A stretch of DNA of 64,000 nucleotides, taken from assembly GCF_003289925.1 (NCBI RefSeq), contig NZ_QLZQ01000001.1, positions 930,001 to 994,000 of the forward strand, given 5' to 3'. Positions 15,782 through 24,945 of the stretch are shown here, in pieces. The notes under the pieces are model-generated. The model was given only the letters and a program-made list of their open reading frames with translations. It did not search any database and was not told the origin of the DNA. How positions within the stretch are numbered: position 1 is the first letter of the stretch; each line of letters opens with the position of its first letter. Position numbers and translations under genes: made by a program. The stretch comes from Planococcus maitriensis (GTDB lineage: Bacteria > Bacillota > Bacilli > Bacillales_A > Planococcaceae).

Positions 15782-16975
15782 TCAGCTGCTGCGGCTTTCC
15801 TGGAGCAACTCTTTTTTGCGTGTCGACCAGTTAAAGGCGATAAAGAAACAGAGGAGCAGGATGAAAGTTCCGGTAATGTACGGGAAGCTCATATCGATGT
15901 CGAAAAGAATCCCTGCGAGCGCGGGTCCGATCATATTGCCGAGGCTCATATAGGCATTGTTCATCCCAGCCGCATACCCTTGCGAGTCACCTGCGAGTTT
16001 CGAAATGAGCGTATTGATCGCCGGGCGCAGGAGGGAGGCAGCTGTGAAAAAGACTGCTGCCACGAAAAGGATCGTCCAGAACGTATTGACGAAAAGTATG
16101 CCGATCATTGCGGCGGCGGAAATGAGCAGATTGACGAGAATGACGCGCATCTCGCCGAAACGCTTGAACAAACTGTCGATGACGAAGGTTTGGACAACGA
16201 CACCGACAAAGCCCCCGACGGTGATGACGACTGAAATTTCCTTCGGCGTGAACTGGAATTGCTTGTCCACGTATAAGGCAATCGTCGATTGGAAATTCGA
16301 CAAGCCGAAAGCGAAGATGAACATGACCAGCAGCATGACGAAGTAGGGCGTATAGACAGAGCGCTTCATCTGCTGGTACAGGTTCTCGCGTTTCCGGTCC
16401 GCGGCTTGTATGGCCGGCTTGACGTTCGGTAAGGCAATATAGGACAGGAGAGCCGACAGTAAAGCGACCGAAGTCGCCACATAGAACGGGAACTGCAGGC
16501 TGACTTCAGAGAGGAATCCGCCGATGCCGGGCCCGATCATGAAACCGAGTGACATCGAGGCGCCAAGCAAGCCCATCCCTTTGCCCCGTTCTTCGTAAGT
16601 CGTGATATCGGCCACAAAAGCCATCATTGGCGGGATCAGGAAAGCGCCGCCCAAGCCGCTGAAGAAACGGGCGACATAGAGAATCCATAATTCGGTCGCC
16701 AAGCCGAAAACCAGCTGGGACAACCCAAAAACGATGAGCCCGAAAATGATCAGGTTCTTGCGTCCGTATTTATCGGATAACTCTCCGGAAATCGGTGAAA
16801 ACAGGAATTGGGCAAAAGCGAAAGTAGCGATCAATGTGCCGAGTGCCTGGCCTGCGACGCCGAAGGTCTCCAGATAAGCTGGCATGATCGGGATGATGAG
16901 GCCTATTCCGCTCATGGCGATGAACATATTGAACATAAGAATATATAAGGCGAATTTAGTGGATTTGACGGCCAT
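15782..16975 (-). CDS. MFS multidrug efflux transporter, DHA1-like (12 TM)
   Basis: The 397-residue protein has about 12 membrane helices. It shows GIGLIIPIMPAYLETFG (near 23-39), SGELSDKYGRK (motif A, near 63-73) and a motif-C-like GPGIGGFLSE (near 153-162). This is the Bmr/NorA/tetracycline-pump branch of the MFS. Substrate cannot be told from sequence. It is transcribed away from the pot operon and ends at terminator copy A2. Confidence 0.87.
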   Translation of the reverse strand: MAVKSTKFALYILMFNMFIAMSGIGLIIPIMPAYLETFGVAGQALGTLIATFAFAQFLFSPISGELSDKYGRKNLIIFGLIVFGLSQLVFGLATELWILYVARFFSGLGGAFLIPPMMAFVADITTYEERGKGMGLLGASMSLGFMIGPGIGGFLSEVSLQFPFYVATSVALLSALLSYIALPNVKPAIQAADRKRENLYQQMKRSVYTPYFVMLLVMFIFAFGLSNFQSTIALYVDKQFQFTPKEISVVITVGGFVGVVVQTFVIDSLFKRFGEMRVILVNLLISAAAMIGILFVNTFWTILFVAAVFFTAASLLRPAINTLISKLAGDSQGYAAGMNNAYMSLGNMIGPALAGILFDIDMSFPYITGTFILLLCFFIAFNWSTRKKELLQESRSS

Positions 16976-17055
16976 GAGCCTAACCTTCCCTCGTTATTAT
17001 TTCGTGTGGCTAAACTTCGGTATTATGAACTTATTTACTATACCTCATTTAAACA

Positions 17056-17083
17056 GAAAAAAACAGGCAGAAGTTCTGCCTGT
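17056..17083 (-). terminator. Terminator of the pot operon
   Basis: On the minus strand ACAGGCAGAA pairs with TTCTGCCTGT and is followed by seven T. It touches the potD stop codon. Confidence 0.88.
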
Positions 17084-18159
17084 CATTTTTCCATATCCAT
17101 CTTGAATTCCAAAAACAATTCGTTGTAGATGCCGAGCATTTCCAGCCCGAGGTTTTCGTAGACTTCAAGGCGGTCGCGCATTTCTTCCGTCGGATAGAAG
17201 CGCTCGTCACCCGTCACTTCAGGGTCCATCAACTTGAGCCCTTCCGCATTCGGGGAAGAATAGCCGACATAATCCGCATTCTGCGCGGCCACTTCCGCGT
17301 CGAGCATGAAGTTGATGAATTGATGTGCACCGTCGATATTGCCGGCTGTCGACGGGATGATCATATTATCGAACCAAAGGTTGGAACCTTCCTCCGGTAC
17401 TGAATAATCGATGTCTTCATTGATCCACATCATATCTGCAGCTTGCCCGGACCAGGTGACGGCAACCGCCGCTTCCTCGCGGCGCATCATTTCGACGATT
17501 TCATCGCCGATGATCGCTTTGACGTTCGGGCCGAGCGTCTTCAGTTTATCGGTCGCTTCGCGCAATTCCCTGAGATCAGTGGAATTCAGCGAATAGTCAA
17601 GACTGTTCAAGCCCATGCCGATGACTTCGCGTGCGCTGTCGACCAAGATGACTTCCTGTTCGAGCGTCGGATTCCACAGGTCATCCCAGCTTTCGAAAGT
17701 CTGCCCTTCGAGAAGTGTCGGATTGTAGGCAATGCCGACTGTGCCCCAGAAGTAGGGGATGGAGTATTCGTTGCCCGGGTCGAATGGCAGGTCCAGGAAA
17801 TACGGATCGATGTTTTTGAGGTTCGGGATCTTGCTATGGTCGATCGGCAGCAGCAAATCGTTTTCCTTCATTTTTTCGATGGCGTATTCCGACGGCATGG
17901 CCACGTCATAAGACGTACCGCCCTGCTCGATTTTGGTCATCATCGATTCATTCGAATCAAATGTCTCGTAGATGACCTGGATGCCGGTTTCTTCTTCAAA
18001 TTGGCTGATCAGTTCGGGGTCGATGTACTCGCCCCAGTTATAGACTGAAATCGAGCCGCTGCCGCTTGTGGCAGTACTGCTCTCCAGCAGATGGACGCCA
18101 TAGAAGAGGATGGCGGAGATGATTACGATGGCTGCACTTGCTCTGATGATGCCTTTCAT
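17083..18159 (-). CDS. potD: Spermidine/putrescine-binding protein
   Basis: Extracytoplasmic polyamine receptor of 358 residues. The mature part begins ISVYNWGEYIDPELISQFEE (about 37-56), the PotD/PotF signature, and includes YDVAMPSEYAI and the ligand-pocket-type WSGQAADMMW (about 237-246). The N-terminus (residues 1-25) is one hydrophobic helix with no cysteine, so there is no lipobox; the protein may stay attached by an uncleaved signal anchor. Its ATG overlaps the potC stop (ATGA), so translation is coupled. It is the last gene of the regulator-potABCD operon. Confidence 0.93.
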   Translation of the reverse strand: MKGIIRASAAIVIISAILFYGVHLLESSTATSGSGSISVYNWGEYIDPELISQFEEETGIQVIYETFDSNESMMTKIEQGGTSYDVAMPSEYAIEKMKENDLLLPIDHSKIPNLKNIDPYFLDLPFDPGNEYSIPYFWGTVGIAYNPTLLEGQTFESWDDLWNPTLEQEVILVDSAREVIGMGLNSLDYSLNSTDLRELREATDKLKTLGPNVKAIIGDEIVEMMRREEAAVAVTWSGQAADMMWINEDIDYSVPEEGSNLWFDNMIIPSTAGNIDGAHQFINFMLDAEVAAQNADYVGYSSPNAEGLKLMDPEVTGDERFYPTEEMRDRLEVYENLGLEMLGIYNELFLEFKMDMEK

Positions 18160-18962
18160 GGTCGTGTCCCTCCTGTTCCAGCGTTCGCCCCGGACCGCTG
18201 ATTAAAGAAATAATATCCGAGGACAAGGCCGAGCGTCACGACGAAGATCAAAGCGGATAGGGCATTGATGGTTAGCGTGATGCCTGCCCGCGCCATCGAG
18301 TAGATCTCGACGGACAAGGTCGCGAAACCATTGCCGGTGACGAAGAACGTGACGGCGAAATCATCTAGCGAATACGTCAGCGCCAGGAAAAAGCCGGCGA
18401 ATATCCCCGGTTTGATGTAAGGGATGATGACGCGCGTCAAAATATCACGCTGCGAGGCCCCGAGGTCCGTCGCCGCATCGATTAAGCTTGAACTCATTTC
18501 CTGCAGTTTCGGCAAGACCATGATGACGACGATCGGGATGCTGAAGGCGATATGCGACACCAGGACGGACGCGAAGCCGAGCTTGACGCCGACCATTGTG
18601 AAGAGAATCAGGAACGATGCCCCGATGATGACATCCGGGCTGACGATCAACACAGTGTTCAAGGACAATACGGCGTTGCGCATTTTCCGGTTGCGCAGGA
18701 AAATGATGCCGATTGCGCCAAGTACACCGATCGCTGTCGAGATGAGTGCGGACAGCAAAGCGACGATGACGGTGTTCAAGACGATGATGAGCAGGCGTGT
18801 GTCATTGAATACGGCCGCATAATGCTCCCACGTGAAATTTTCAAAGCCCGACATGGTGCCGCCGCTATTGAAGGAATAGAAAATCAAATAGAAAATCGGG
18901 GCATAGAGAATAAAAAAGACGAATGCCAAATAGATTTTGGCGGGATTACTTAGCTTTGCCAT
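18156..18962 (-). CDS. potC: Spermidine/putrescine ABC transporter permease
   Basis: Inner-membrane permease of 268 residues with six predicted helices. The EAA-type loop that contacts the ATPase reads DAATDLGASQRDILTRVIIP (about 163-182). AGGAGG precedes the ATG. It overlaps potB by 17 bases at its start and potD by 4 at its end. Paired with PotB it forms the transmembrane channel for polyamine import. Confidence 0.93.
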   Translation of the reverse strand: MAKLSNPAKIYLAFVFFILYAPIFYLIFYSFNSGGTMSGFENFTWEHYAAVFNDTRLLIIVLNTVIVALLSALISTAIGVLGAIGIIFLRNRKMRNAVLSLNTVLIVSPDVIIGASFLILFTMVGVKLGFASVLVSHIAFSIPIVVIMVLPKLQEMSSSLIDAATDLGASQRDILTRVIIPYIKPGIFAGFFLALTYSLDDFAVTFFVTGNGFATLSVEIYSMARAGITLTINALSALIFVVTLGLVLGYYFFNQRSGANAGTGGTRP

Positions 18963-19770
18963 TCAATGCCCCTCCTTTCTCTTTCGGGCCTGTGAGCAGC
19001 ATGATGATGATCATGAACAAGATCAAGAACACTGCGATCGTCGAACCCATCCCCCAGTTTTGCGTGACCAGGAATTGCTGTTCGATGGCGGTGCCGAGCG
19101 TGATCACTTTATTGCCGGCAATCAGGCGTGTAATGACAAATAGCGACAGGGCCGGAATAAAGACGGCCTGTACGCCGGATTTGACGCCGTTGATCGCGAG
19201 CGGGAAAATGACACGGCGGAACGTCGTCCATTGGGATGCGCCGAGGTCGCGCGATGCATCAATCAAAGCCGGATTGATTTTATCGAGCGAGTTGAAGATC
19301 GGCAGCACCATGAACGGGATGAAAATGTAGACTGCGACAAACACAAAGCTGAAATCGGTGAACAGGATCTGAAGCGGTCCCGCACCGAAAAATTGGATCA
19401 ATTGGTTAGCGGGGCCGTACAAACCGAAAATACCGATGAACGCATAGGCTTTCAGCAACAGGTTGATCCAGGAAGGGATGATGATCAACAGGAGCCATAG
19501 CTGCTTATGCTTCGTTTTTGTGAGCCAATAAGCTGTCGGGTAGGCAATCAGCACAGAAATGAGCGTGATGAGGAATGCATACCAGAACGAGCTGAGTGTC
19601 ATGCGGAAATACGTCGATGAGAAGAAATTCGCGTAGTTTTCCAATGTGAAATCGCCTGACAAGTCAAGGAACGAAAAATAGACGACGAGCGCTATCGGTG
19701 CAATGACGAATAATGCAATCCAGATATAATATGGCGCCAAATACCATGGGCGTGATGAGCGATTAGTCAT
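18946..19770 (-). CDS. potB: Spermidine/putrescine ABC transporter permease
   Basis: Permease of 274 residues with six predicted helices and the EAA loop [21 protein letters not shown] chose the ATG at 19770, which has GGAGC upstream and overlaps the potA end by eight bases; an 11-residue in-frame extension deeper in potA is less likely. It is translationally coupled to potA and potC and forms the heteromeric PotBC channel. Confidence 0.92.
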   Translation of the reverse strand: MTNRSSRPWYLAPYYIWIALFVIAPIALVVYFSFLDLSGDFTLENYANFFSSTYFRMTLSSFWYAFLITLISVLIAYPTAYWLTKTKHKQLWLLLIIIPSWINLLLKAYAFIGIFGLYGPANQLIQFFGAGPLQILFTDFSFVFVAVYIFIPFMVLPIFNSLDKINPALIDASRDLGASQWTTFRRVIFPLAINGVKSGVQAVFIPALSLFVITRLIAGNKVITLGTAIEQQFLVTQNWGMGSTIAVFLILFMIIIMLLTGPKEKGGALNGKAK

Positions 19771-20866
19771 TGGAAACGGCTCCGTATGACTCGAGCCTTG
19801 CATCGAATGCTTCTTCGGATTCGTTCAAGCGCATGACATGAATCGCTTCCGGATCGAAATCGAGGCCGATTTGCGCGCCGACTTCCACGCGTTTTGTCGA
19901 ATGTACGAGCCATTCATTGCCAGTTTCGTCATAAGTGGAAATTTCGTAATGGACGCCGCGGAACAATTGGCTGTCGACACGGACAGCCATCTTGCCGGTT
20001 TCCGGTTTGGTGATTTCCAAGTCTTCCGGCCGGATGACAATTTCCACTTGTTCGTTCGGGCTCAGGCCTTTATCGACGCATTCGAACTCCTTATTGGCAA
20101 AGCGCACACGATAATCAGCGACCATGACACCTTCGGCAATATTCGACTCCCCGATGAAATCGGCGACAAAACGGTTGATCGGCTCATCATAAATGTCCAT
20201 CGGCGTGCCACTCTGCTGGATTTCCCCGGCATTCATTACGAAGATTTCATCGGACATCGCGAGGGCTTCTTCCTGGTCATGCGTGACGAAGACGAAAGTC
20301 TTGCCGAGGCGCTGCTGCAGCTCACGCAGTTCATATTGCATTTCAGTACGCAGCTTCAAGTCGAGTGCGGACAGCGGTTCGTCGAGCAGGATCACTTCCG
20401 GGTCATTGATGATGGCCCTGGCGATGGCGACGCGTTGGCGCTGGCCGCCGGACATTTCGTGGATCTCGCGGTTTTCATAGCCGCTCAAATTGACGAATGC
20501 CAAAGCTTCTTTGACGCGGCGCTCGACTTCTGCTTTTTTGACCTTTTTGATGCGCAAGCCAAATGCGACATTCTCGAATACATTCAAATGGGGGAATAGC
20601 GCGTAATCTTGGAATACCGTATTCACTTGCCGTTCGTTTGCGGGGATCTTATTGACTTTTTTGCCTTTGATATAAATATCGCCGCTGGTCGGCTGGTTGA
20701 ATCCAGCAATCAATCGCAAGATCGTCGTCTTGCCGCAGCCGGAAGGGCCGAGCAAGGTATAGAATTTCCCTTTTTCCATTTCAAAACTGATATTGTTCAA
20801 TACATTGCCCGCGCCTTCAAAAGTCTGGACAACATTATCAAAGCGGATGATCGCTTGGTCCGTCAT
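19763..20866 (-). CDS. potA: Spermidine/putrescine ABC transporter ATP-binding protein
   Basis: ATPase of 367 residues. It has Walker [10 protein letters not shown] (about 39-47), Q-loop, signature [14 protein letters not shown] (about 139-152), Walker [13 protein letters not shown] (about 158-169) and H-loop THD. A C-terminal TOBE-like regulatory domain follows (about 280-350). AGGAGG lies upstream of the ATG. It couples ATP hydrolysis to import through PotBC. It begins 15 bases after the regulator gene, in the same operon. Confidence 0.94.
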   Translation of the reverse strand: MTDQAIIRFDNVVQTFEGAGNVLNNISFEMEKGKFYTLLGPSGCGKTTILRLIAGFNQPTSGDIYIKGKKVNKIPANERQVNTVFQDYALFPHLNVFENVAFGLRIKKVKKAEVERRVKEALAFVNLSGYENREIHEMSGGQRQRVAIARAIINDPEVILLDEPLSALDLKLRTEMQYELRELQQRLGKTFVFVTHDQEEALAMSDEIFVMNAGEIQQSGTPMDIYDEPINRFVADFIGESNIAEGVMVADYRVRFANKEFECVDKGLSPNEQVEIVIRPEDLEITKPETGKMAVRVDSQLFRGVHYEISTYDETGNEWLVHSTKRVEVGAQIGLDFDPEAIHVMRLNESEEAFDARLESYGAVSND

Positions 20867-20881
20867 AGTATACCTCCTGGA

Positions 20882-21421
20882 TTATAAATAAGATTTCGTT
20901 GCGACGATGATCATTTCTGCGCGGCCGGTCGAATGGTTCGCTAATTGATGTTCATGATCCGCGCTATAGTAGATGGAATCGCCTGCTATCGCCGTATAGG
21001 ACCGGCTGCCGATATCCAAGCGGACTTCGCCTTTTAGGACGTAGACGAAGGTTTCGGAAGCTGAAGGTTCGAAAGTTTTGAATTTACCTGCCGGTTCCAA
21101 GGTCAGGTAAACCGGCTCCATTTCCTTTTTATTCGAAGTCGGGACGAGCCAGTCGATTTCATAGCCGGATTCTCGGTCGATATGGACTGTATGATCTTCT
21201 TCCTTGAAGACAAGTTTTGCCTCTTCAGCATCCGTAAAAAACTCTTTAGGAGTTGTTCCAAGGACTTCAAGGAGGGAAAACAGGGTTTCGATGGAAGGGG
21301 AGTTCATATCGCGTTCAAGCTGCGAAATGAACCCTTTGCTCAAATCCGTCCTCGAGCCGAGTTCTTCCTGGGTCAAGCCATTCTTCAGCCGCAGATTCTT
21401 GATCTTTTTGCCGATTTGCAT
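20882..21421 (-). CDS. XRE-cupin transcriptional regulator of the pot operon
   Basis: The 179-residue protein joins an N-terminal XRE-type HTH (KIKNLRLKNGLTQEELGSRT, about 6-25, then LSKGFISQLERD) to a C-terminal cupin domain (about 105-175, with GEVRLDIGSRSYTAIAGDSIYY). This architecture is that of PuuR-like regulators of polyamine and amino-acid genes. Being the first gene of the pot operon suggests it senses a polyamine or metabolite and controls the operon; this is inferred from context. Promoter-region repeats lie upstream (21541-21579). Confidence 0.88.
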   Translation of the reverse strand: MQIGKKIKNLRLKNGLTQEELGSRTDLSKGFISQLERDMNSPSIETLFSLLEVLGTTPKEFFTDAEEAKLVFKEEDHTVHIDRESGYEIDWLVPTSNKKEMEPVYLTLEPAGKFKTFEPSASETFVYVLKGEVRLDIGSRSYTAIAGDSIYYSADHEHQLANHSTGRAEMIIVATKSYL

Positions 21422-21540
21422 ACAGTCTCCTCGATTCTTCAGTAATGGGACAATTATAGAAAGAAATTATGAAAGGCGGTACAAGACCCGCCCTTCAGAT
21501 AGAATAAATGCAAATTGCTAAAGTGAATGAAAAGAAGCGG

Positions 21541-21579
21541 TAGTTTAGTTAAAATATACTTTTAGTTTAGTTAAAGTAT
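21541..21579. promoter_or_regulatory. Repeat-rich candidate operator upstream of the pot regulator
   Basis: TAGTTTAGTTAAA occurs twice (21541-21553 and 21563-21575, 22-base period). ATACTTT (21556-21562) and AAAGTAT (21573-21579) form an inverted repeat. It lies in the 369-base gap between the pot regulator and the Cys-rich gene, about 120 bases from the regulator start. The binding protein is unknown; the XRE regulator is a candidate. Confidence 0.5.
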
Positions 21580-21647
21580 TTATTCATTATACAAAACCTG
21601 TGCTGAAATTCAAGGGAAAAAAACTTTCGAAAATGAATCCGAATCTA

Positions 21648-21676
21648 TTGCAATCAGCTAAGGCAATTACTATTAT
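21648..21676 (+). promoter_or_regulatory. SigA-type promoter of the Cys-rich small gene
   Basis: TTGCAA (21648-21653), a 17-base spacer and TATTAT (21671-21676). It predicts a leader of about 108 bases before the chosen start. Confidence 0.65.
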
Positions 21677-21790
21677 AGAGAAAGTGCAAAAACTACAAAG
21701 TCCGCAAAGACTGATATAGAAGTTGTCGGTTGTGCAAAATTGACAGATGACAGGGACATAAAAGCCCAACCAACTACGGGAGTGATCAAC

Positions 21791-22087
21791 TTGAACGGAA
21801 AGATGAATTTTTTCCTCGACCCGAAAAGCCGGGTAGCGCAAAAACCATCCATCATGAATTATAAGCAAGACGAAAAAGGGCTTTATCTGCTGGCTGACAA
21901 GAAGTTCATCAATTGGATGGACGTCCATACGTTTTGCCATACGTGCATGGACCCCTTGACTTTCGATAACGAATTCGACGCAAGTTATTGTGCAAGCTGC
22001 AACGAATGGCGCGAAGAGCGCTGCAGCGATATTAGCTGCGAGTACTGCGAGAATCGCCCTGAACGCCCACTCGATCCCCGCAAATAA
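21791..22087 (+). CDS. Small Cys-rich, zinc-ribbon-like protein of unknown function
   Basis: The product has about 98 residues. I chose the TTG at 21791 because GGGAGTGA lies five bases upstream; a TTG at 21740 has no site and an ATG at 21803 is badly spaced. The C-terminal half has paired cysteines: CHTC, CASC, then CSDISCEYC, giving up to seven ligands and suggesting one or two structural metal sites. I do not recognise the family. A promoter upstream and a terminator containing its stop codon support a monocistronic real gene next to ktrC. Confidence 0.68.
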   Translation: MNGKMNFFLDPKSRVAQKPSIMNYKQDEKGLYLLADKKFINWMDVHTFCHTCMDPLTFDNEFDASYCASCNEWREERCSDISCEYCENRPERPLDPRK

Positions 22088-22101
22088 GCGGGGGTTTTTT
22101 T
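22076..22101 (+). terminator. Terminator of the Cys-rich gene
   Basis: CCCCGC pairs with GCGGGG and is followed by seven T. The TAA stop of the gene lies in the loop. Confidence 0.88.
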
Positions 22102-22156
22102 ATGGAAGAAAGAAAGCTATGATGAATAAGAGGAAACAAGAAGATGGGGGATGGAC

Positions 22157-22816
22157 ATGAAAAAGGAATTCGTGGTAATAGGCTTGGGGCGTTTCGGCGG
22201 AAGCATCGTCCGGGAATTGATCGAACAAGGTGCTGACGTGATGGCCATCGATAAAGACCATGAGCGGGTGGATGAATTCGCTTCGATTGCGACGCAGGCT
22301 GTCGTAGCCGACACAACAGACGAATCAGTATTAAAATCCCTCGGGGTCCGCAATTTCGAGCAGGTCATCGTCGCAATCGGTGAAAATATCCAGGCGAGCA
22401 TCCTGACGACGCTCATGCTCAAGGAAATCGGCGTCAAGAAAATCACTGTCAAAGCACAAAATGATTATCATGCCAAGGTGCTCCATAAGATCGGTGCGGA
22501 TAAAGTCGTGCATCCTGAGCGTGACATGGGAATCCGGATCGCCCATAATATCCTGTCGAATAATGTGCTCGATTACCTGGAGCTGTCCGACGAACATTCG
22601 ATCATGGAGATCAAAGCGAATGAAAAGCTTGCGGGCTATACCTTGATCGAGTTGGACATCCGTGCCAAATACGGCATCAACATCGTCGCAATCAAAAGAG
22701 GCGACGACATCATCGTCTCCCCGCAGGCCGATATGGACATCGAACGGGACGACATCCTGATCATCATCGGGTCCGATGCCGACATCAACCGTTTCGAAAA
22801 GAAAGTCATGAACTAA
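22157..22816 (+). CDS. ktrC: Potassium uptake regulatory subunit KtrC (RCK protein)
   Basis: The 219-residue protein has an N-terminal RCK-N Rossmann domain (VIGLGRFGGSIVREL, 6-20) and a C-terminal RCK-C domain (about 135-219), where c-di-AMP binds in KtrA/KtrC homologues. It matches B. subtilis KtrC (YkqB) along its length. The ATG at 22157 is used because GGGGGA is correctly spaced; the ATG two codons upstream is not. It is the gating partner of the channel KtrD at 4515. In B. subtilis ktrC also lies next to rnjA. Confidence 0.94.
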   Translation: MKKEFVVIGLGRFGGSIVRELIEQGADVMAIDKDHERVDEFASIATQAVVADTTDESVLKSLGVRNFEQVIVAIGENIQASILTTLMLKEIGVKKITVKAQNDYHAKVLHKIGADKVVHPERDMGIRIAHNILSNNVLDYLELSDEHSIMEIKANEKLAGYTLIELDIRAKYGINIVAIKRGDDIIVSPQADMDIERDDILIIIGSDADINRFEKKVMN

Positions 22817-22823
22817 ACAAGGC

Positions 22824-22855
22824 AAAAAAAGAAGCCGCTGAGGGCTTCTTTTTTT
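22824..22855. terminator. Terminator copy B1 (left flank of repeat B)
   Basis: AAAAAAGAAGCC, loop, GGCTTCTTTTTTT, eight bases after the ktrC stop. The 31-base block is repeated identically at 23249-23279. Confidence 0.93.
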
Positions 22856-22949
22856 GCTGTAGTGAATTCAGAAGACCGTATTCTCCGAAGCTTATCGCAC
22901 GACTCAGTGGGCTCGCGCCCAAGCCTCCTCAGTCGCTTCGAAACCCTTG

Positions 22950-23032
22950 TGCTCAACTCTCACTGCGTTCGAGCATCGCAGAAAACCCGCTTTCTCAACT
23001 TTCGCTTCGCTCAAGCATCGCAGAAAAAATTT
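22950..23032. repeat. Degenerate tandem repeat of about 42 bp in repeat B
   Basis: Two successive units share CTCAACT, a GC-rich middle and AGCATCGCAGAAAA (the latter at about 22972-22985 and 23013-23026). They occur only in the expanded copy B. Confidence 0.75.
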
Positions 23033-23067
23033 GCTCCCACATCTGCGTGGCAGATGCGTCGCAAATG

Positions 23068-23094
23068 AATGAGCGAAGCTAAGCTTCGCTCATT
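23068..23094. repeat. Perfect 13-bp inverted repeat in repeat B
   Basis: AATGAGCGAAGCT and AGCTTCGCTCATT separated by one A, a 27-bp cruciform-capable sequence inside the nested expansion. It has no T tract of terminator quality. Confidence 0.9.
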
Positions 23095-23248
23095 TATTCC
23101 TTGCGGGGTCTCGGTCGTCTCGTCGCTTTCGCAGAAGGGGTTACGAGCAAACGCTTCTCCAAATACTCAGTCATTTCATTGATTTTTGTGTTTATTAAAG
23201 GTGACCAATTTCTGTTTTACAGTGGTTTATAGATATATTTAACACTAT

Positions 23249-23279
23249 AAAAAAGAAGCCGCTGAGGGCTTCTTTTTTT
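23249..23279. terminator. Terminator copy B2 (right flank of repeat B; terminates rnjA)
   Basis: Identical over 31 bases to B1. On the minus strand it terminates rnjA, and its T tract overlaps the rnjA stop codon. Confidence 0.92.
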
Positions 23280-24945
23280 ATACTTCCATAATTACCGGGA
23301 GAATCATCGGGCGGCGTTTCGTTTTTTCGTAAAGATACGGCCCGAGGACATCTGAGATTTCAGTCTTCAGTTCAGCCCAGTCAGTATTCTTGCTGTGGAT
23401 TTTCTTGTTCAGGTGGCGGTTCAGCATTTGCTGAGCCTCGTAGATCATCGTGCCGGATTCGCGCATATAGACGAATCCGCGTGAAATGAGGTCAGGCCCT
23501 GACACCATACGGCTTTTCTTCTTATCGACGCTGACAACGACGATGACAAGCCCTTCTTCAGACAGCACGCGGCGGTCGCGAAGGACGATGTTGCCGATAT
23601 CGCCGATTCCGCTGCCGTCGATGTAAACATCGCCGGAAGGGATGCGGCCCGCTACGGATGCCTCATCTTGGCCAAGCGCCAAGACATCGCCATTTTCCAT
23701 GATGAAGGTATTCTCACGCGGGACATCGCAATCGACTGCAAGTTCAGCGTGTTGAGCCTGCATTCGGTATTCGCCGTGGATCGGCATGAAGTATTTCGGC
23801 TTGATCAGGCGCAGCATCAATTTATTTTCCTCTTGCGAACCGTGGCCGGATGTATGGATATCATTCAACGAACCGTGGATGACATCAGCCCCTGCACGGA
23901 ACAATAGGTTGATCGTGCGGTTGACGCTGCTCGTGTTACCCGGAATCGGGGAAGACGAGAACACGACCGTGTCATTCGGCTGGATCTGGATCTGGCGATG
24001 CGTGCCATTGGCGATCCGTGACAGTGCAGCCATCGGTTCGCCTTGTGAACCTGTACATAGGATGACGACTTTATCTGCAGGCATCCGATTCAAGGTTTGG
24101 GTATCGATGAACGCATCTTCAGGAGCCGTGATATAGCCGAGTTCGCGGCCGATCGTTATGGCATTATCCATGCTGCGTCCGAAGACCGCAATTTTACGGC
24201 CTTGGCGCACCGCTTCCTCGGTCACTTGCTGCAATCGGTAAATATTGGATGCGAACGTAGCGAAAATTAAACGCCCTTCGACTTTCCGCATGATTTCCTT
24301 GATGGTCTCGCCGACTTTGCGTTCGGACATCGTGAAATTCGGGATTTCCGCATTGGTCGAATCGGAGAGCAGGCATAGTACGCCTTCGCTGCCGATCTGG
24401 GCCATCTTCAGCAGATTGGCCGGTTCGCCGACCGGGGTGAAGTCGAATTTGAAATCTCCCGTATGGACGATATTTCCGGGTGGGGTTTTGACGACAACAC
24501 CGAACGAATCCGGGATACTGTGTGTCGTGCGGAAGAAACTGACCGAAGTTTTGCGGAATTTGATGACATCTTCCTCTTCGATTTCGATCATCTTCGTCTG
24601 GCGCAGCAAGCCGTGTTCTTCCAGTTTTTTGCGCAATAAGCCAAGTGCCAGCTTACCGCCGTATACCGGCATGTTCACTTGCTTGAGCAGGTAAGGGATA
24701 CCGCCGATATGGTCTTCGTGGCCGTGCGTGACAAACAGGCCTTTGATTTTATCGGCATTTTTGACTAGATAAGTGTAATCCGGGATGACGTAATCGATTC
24801 CGAGCAAATCGTCTTCCGGGAATTTGATGCCGGCGTCAATGAGGATGATTTCATCCTGGAATTGGACGCCATAAGTGTTTTTGCCGATTTCGCCCAGTCC
24901 GCCGAGCGCGAAAACAGCTGTTTGGTCATTTTTCACGAATTTCAT
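23278..24945 (-). CDS. rnjA: Ribonuclease J1
   Basis: The 555-residue enzyme is a metallo-beta-lactamase/beta-CASP nuclease. It has the metal motif [10 protein letters not shown] (about 74-83), HTGDFKFD (about 160-167), the beta-CASP region, and [10 protein letters not shown] (about 366-375), then a C-terminal domain. RNase J1 has 5' exonuclease and endonuclease activity and is a central mRNA-decay enzyme. It overlaps rpoY by one base (TAATG) and is transcribed with it, as in B. subtilis. The ATG lies at the end of rpoY. Confidence 0.96.
   Translation of the reverse strand: MKFVKNDQTAVFALGGLGEIGKNTYGVQFQDEIILIDAGIKFPEDDLLGIDYVIPDYTYLVKNADKIKGLFVTHGHEDHIGGIPYLLKQVNMPVYGGKLALGLLRKKLEEHGLLRQTKMIEIEEEDVIKFRKTSVSFFRTTHSIPDSFGVVVKTPPGNIVHTGDFKFDFTPVGEPANLLKMAQIGSEGVLCLLSDSTNAEIPNFTMSERKVGETIKEIMRKVEGRLIFATFASNIYRLQQVTEEAVRQGRKIAVFGRSMDNAITIGRELGYITAPEDAFIDTQTLNRMPADKVVILCTGSQGEPMAALSRIANGTHRQIQIQPNDTVVFSSSPIPGNTSSVNRTINLLFRAGADVIHGSLNDIHTSGHGSQEENKLMLRLIKPKYFMPIHGEYRMQAQHAELAVDCDVPRENTFIMENGDVLALGQDEASVAGRIPSGDVYIDGSGIGDIGNIVLRDRRVLSEEGLVIVVVSVDKKKSRMVSGPDLISRGFVYMRESGTMIYEAQQMLNRHLNKKIHSKNTDWAELKTEISDVLGPYLYEKTKRRPMILPVIMEV

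Larger units (their letters stand above)
22856..23248. mobile_element. Terminator-flanked repeat, copy B (393 bp, with nested expansion)
   Basis: This is the third member of the family. Core blocks 22877-22940 and 23099-23165 match copies A and C. Between them is a 158-bp expansion (22941-23098) absent from the other copies. The right part ends TTTAACACTAT before the terminator, like TTCAACACT in A and C. It splits what would be one bidirectional terminator between ktrC and rnjA. I found no conserved reading frame. Confidence 0.72.

Noticed and set aside
22950-23032. CRISPR-like repeat in repeat B
   Set aside because: Only two degenerate units, no spacers of uniform length and no cas genes nearby.
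22862-23068. 68-codon frame inside repeat B
   Set aside because: Lies wholly in the mobile repeat, lacks a ribosome binding site, and is absent from copies A and C.
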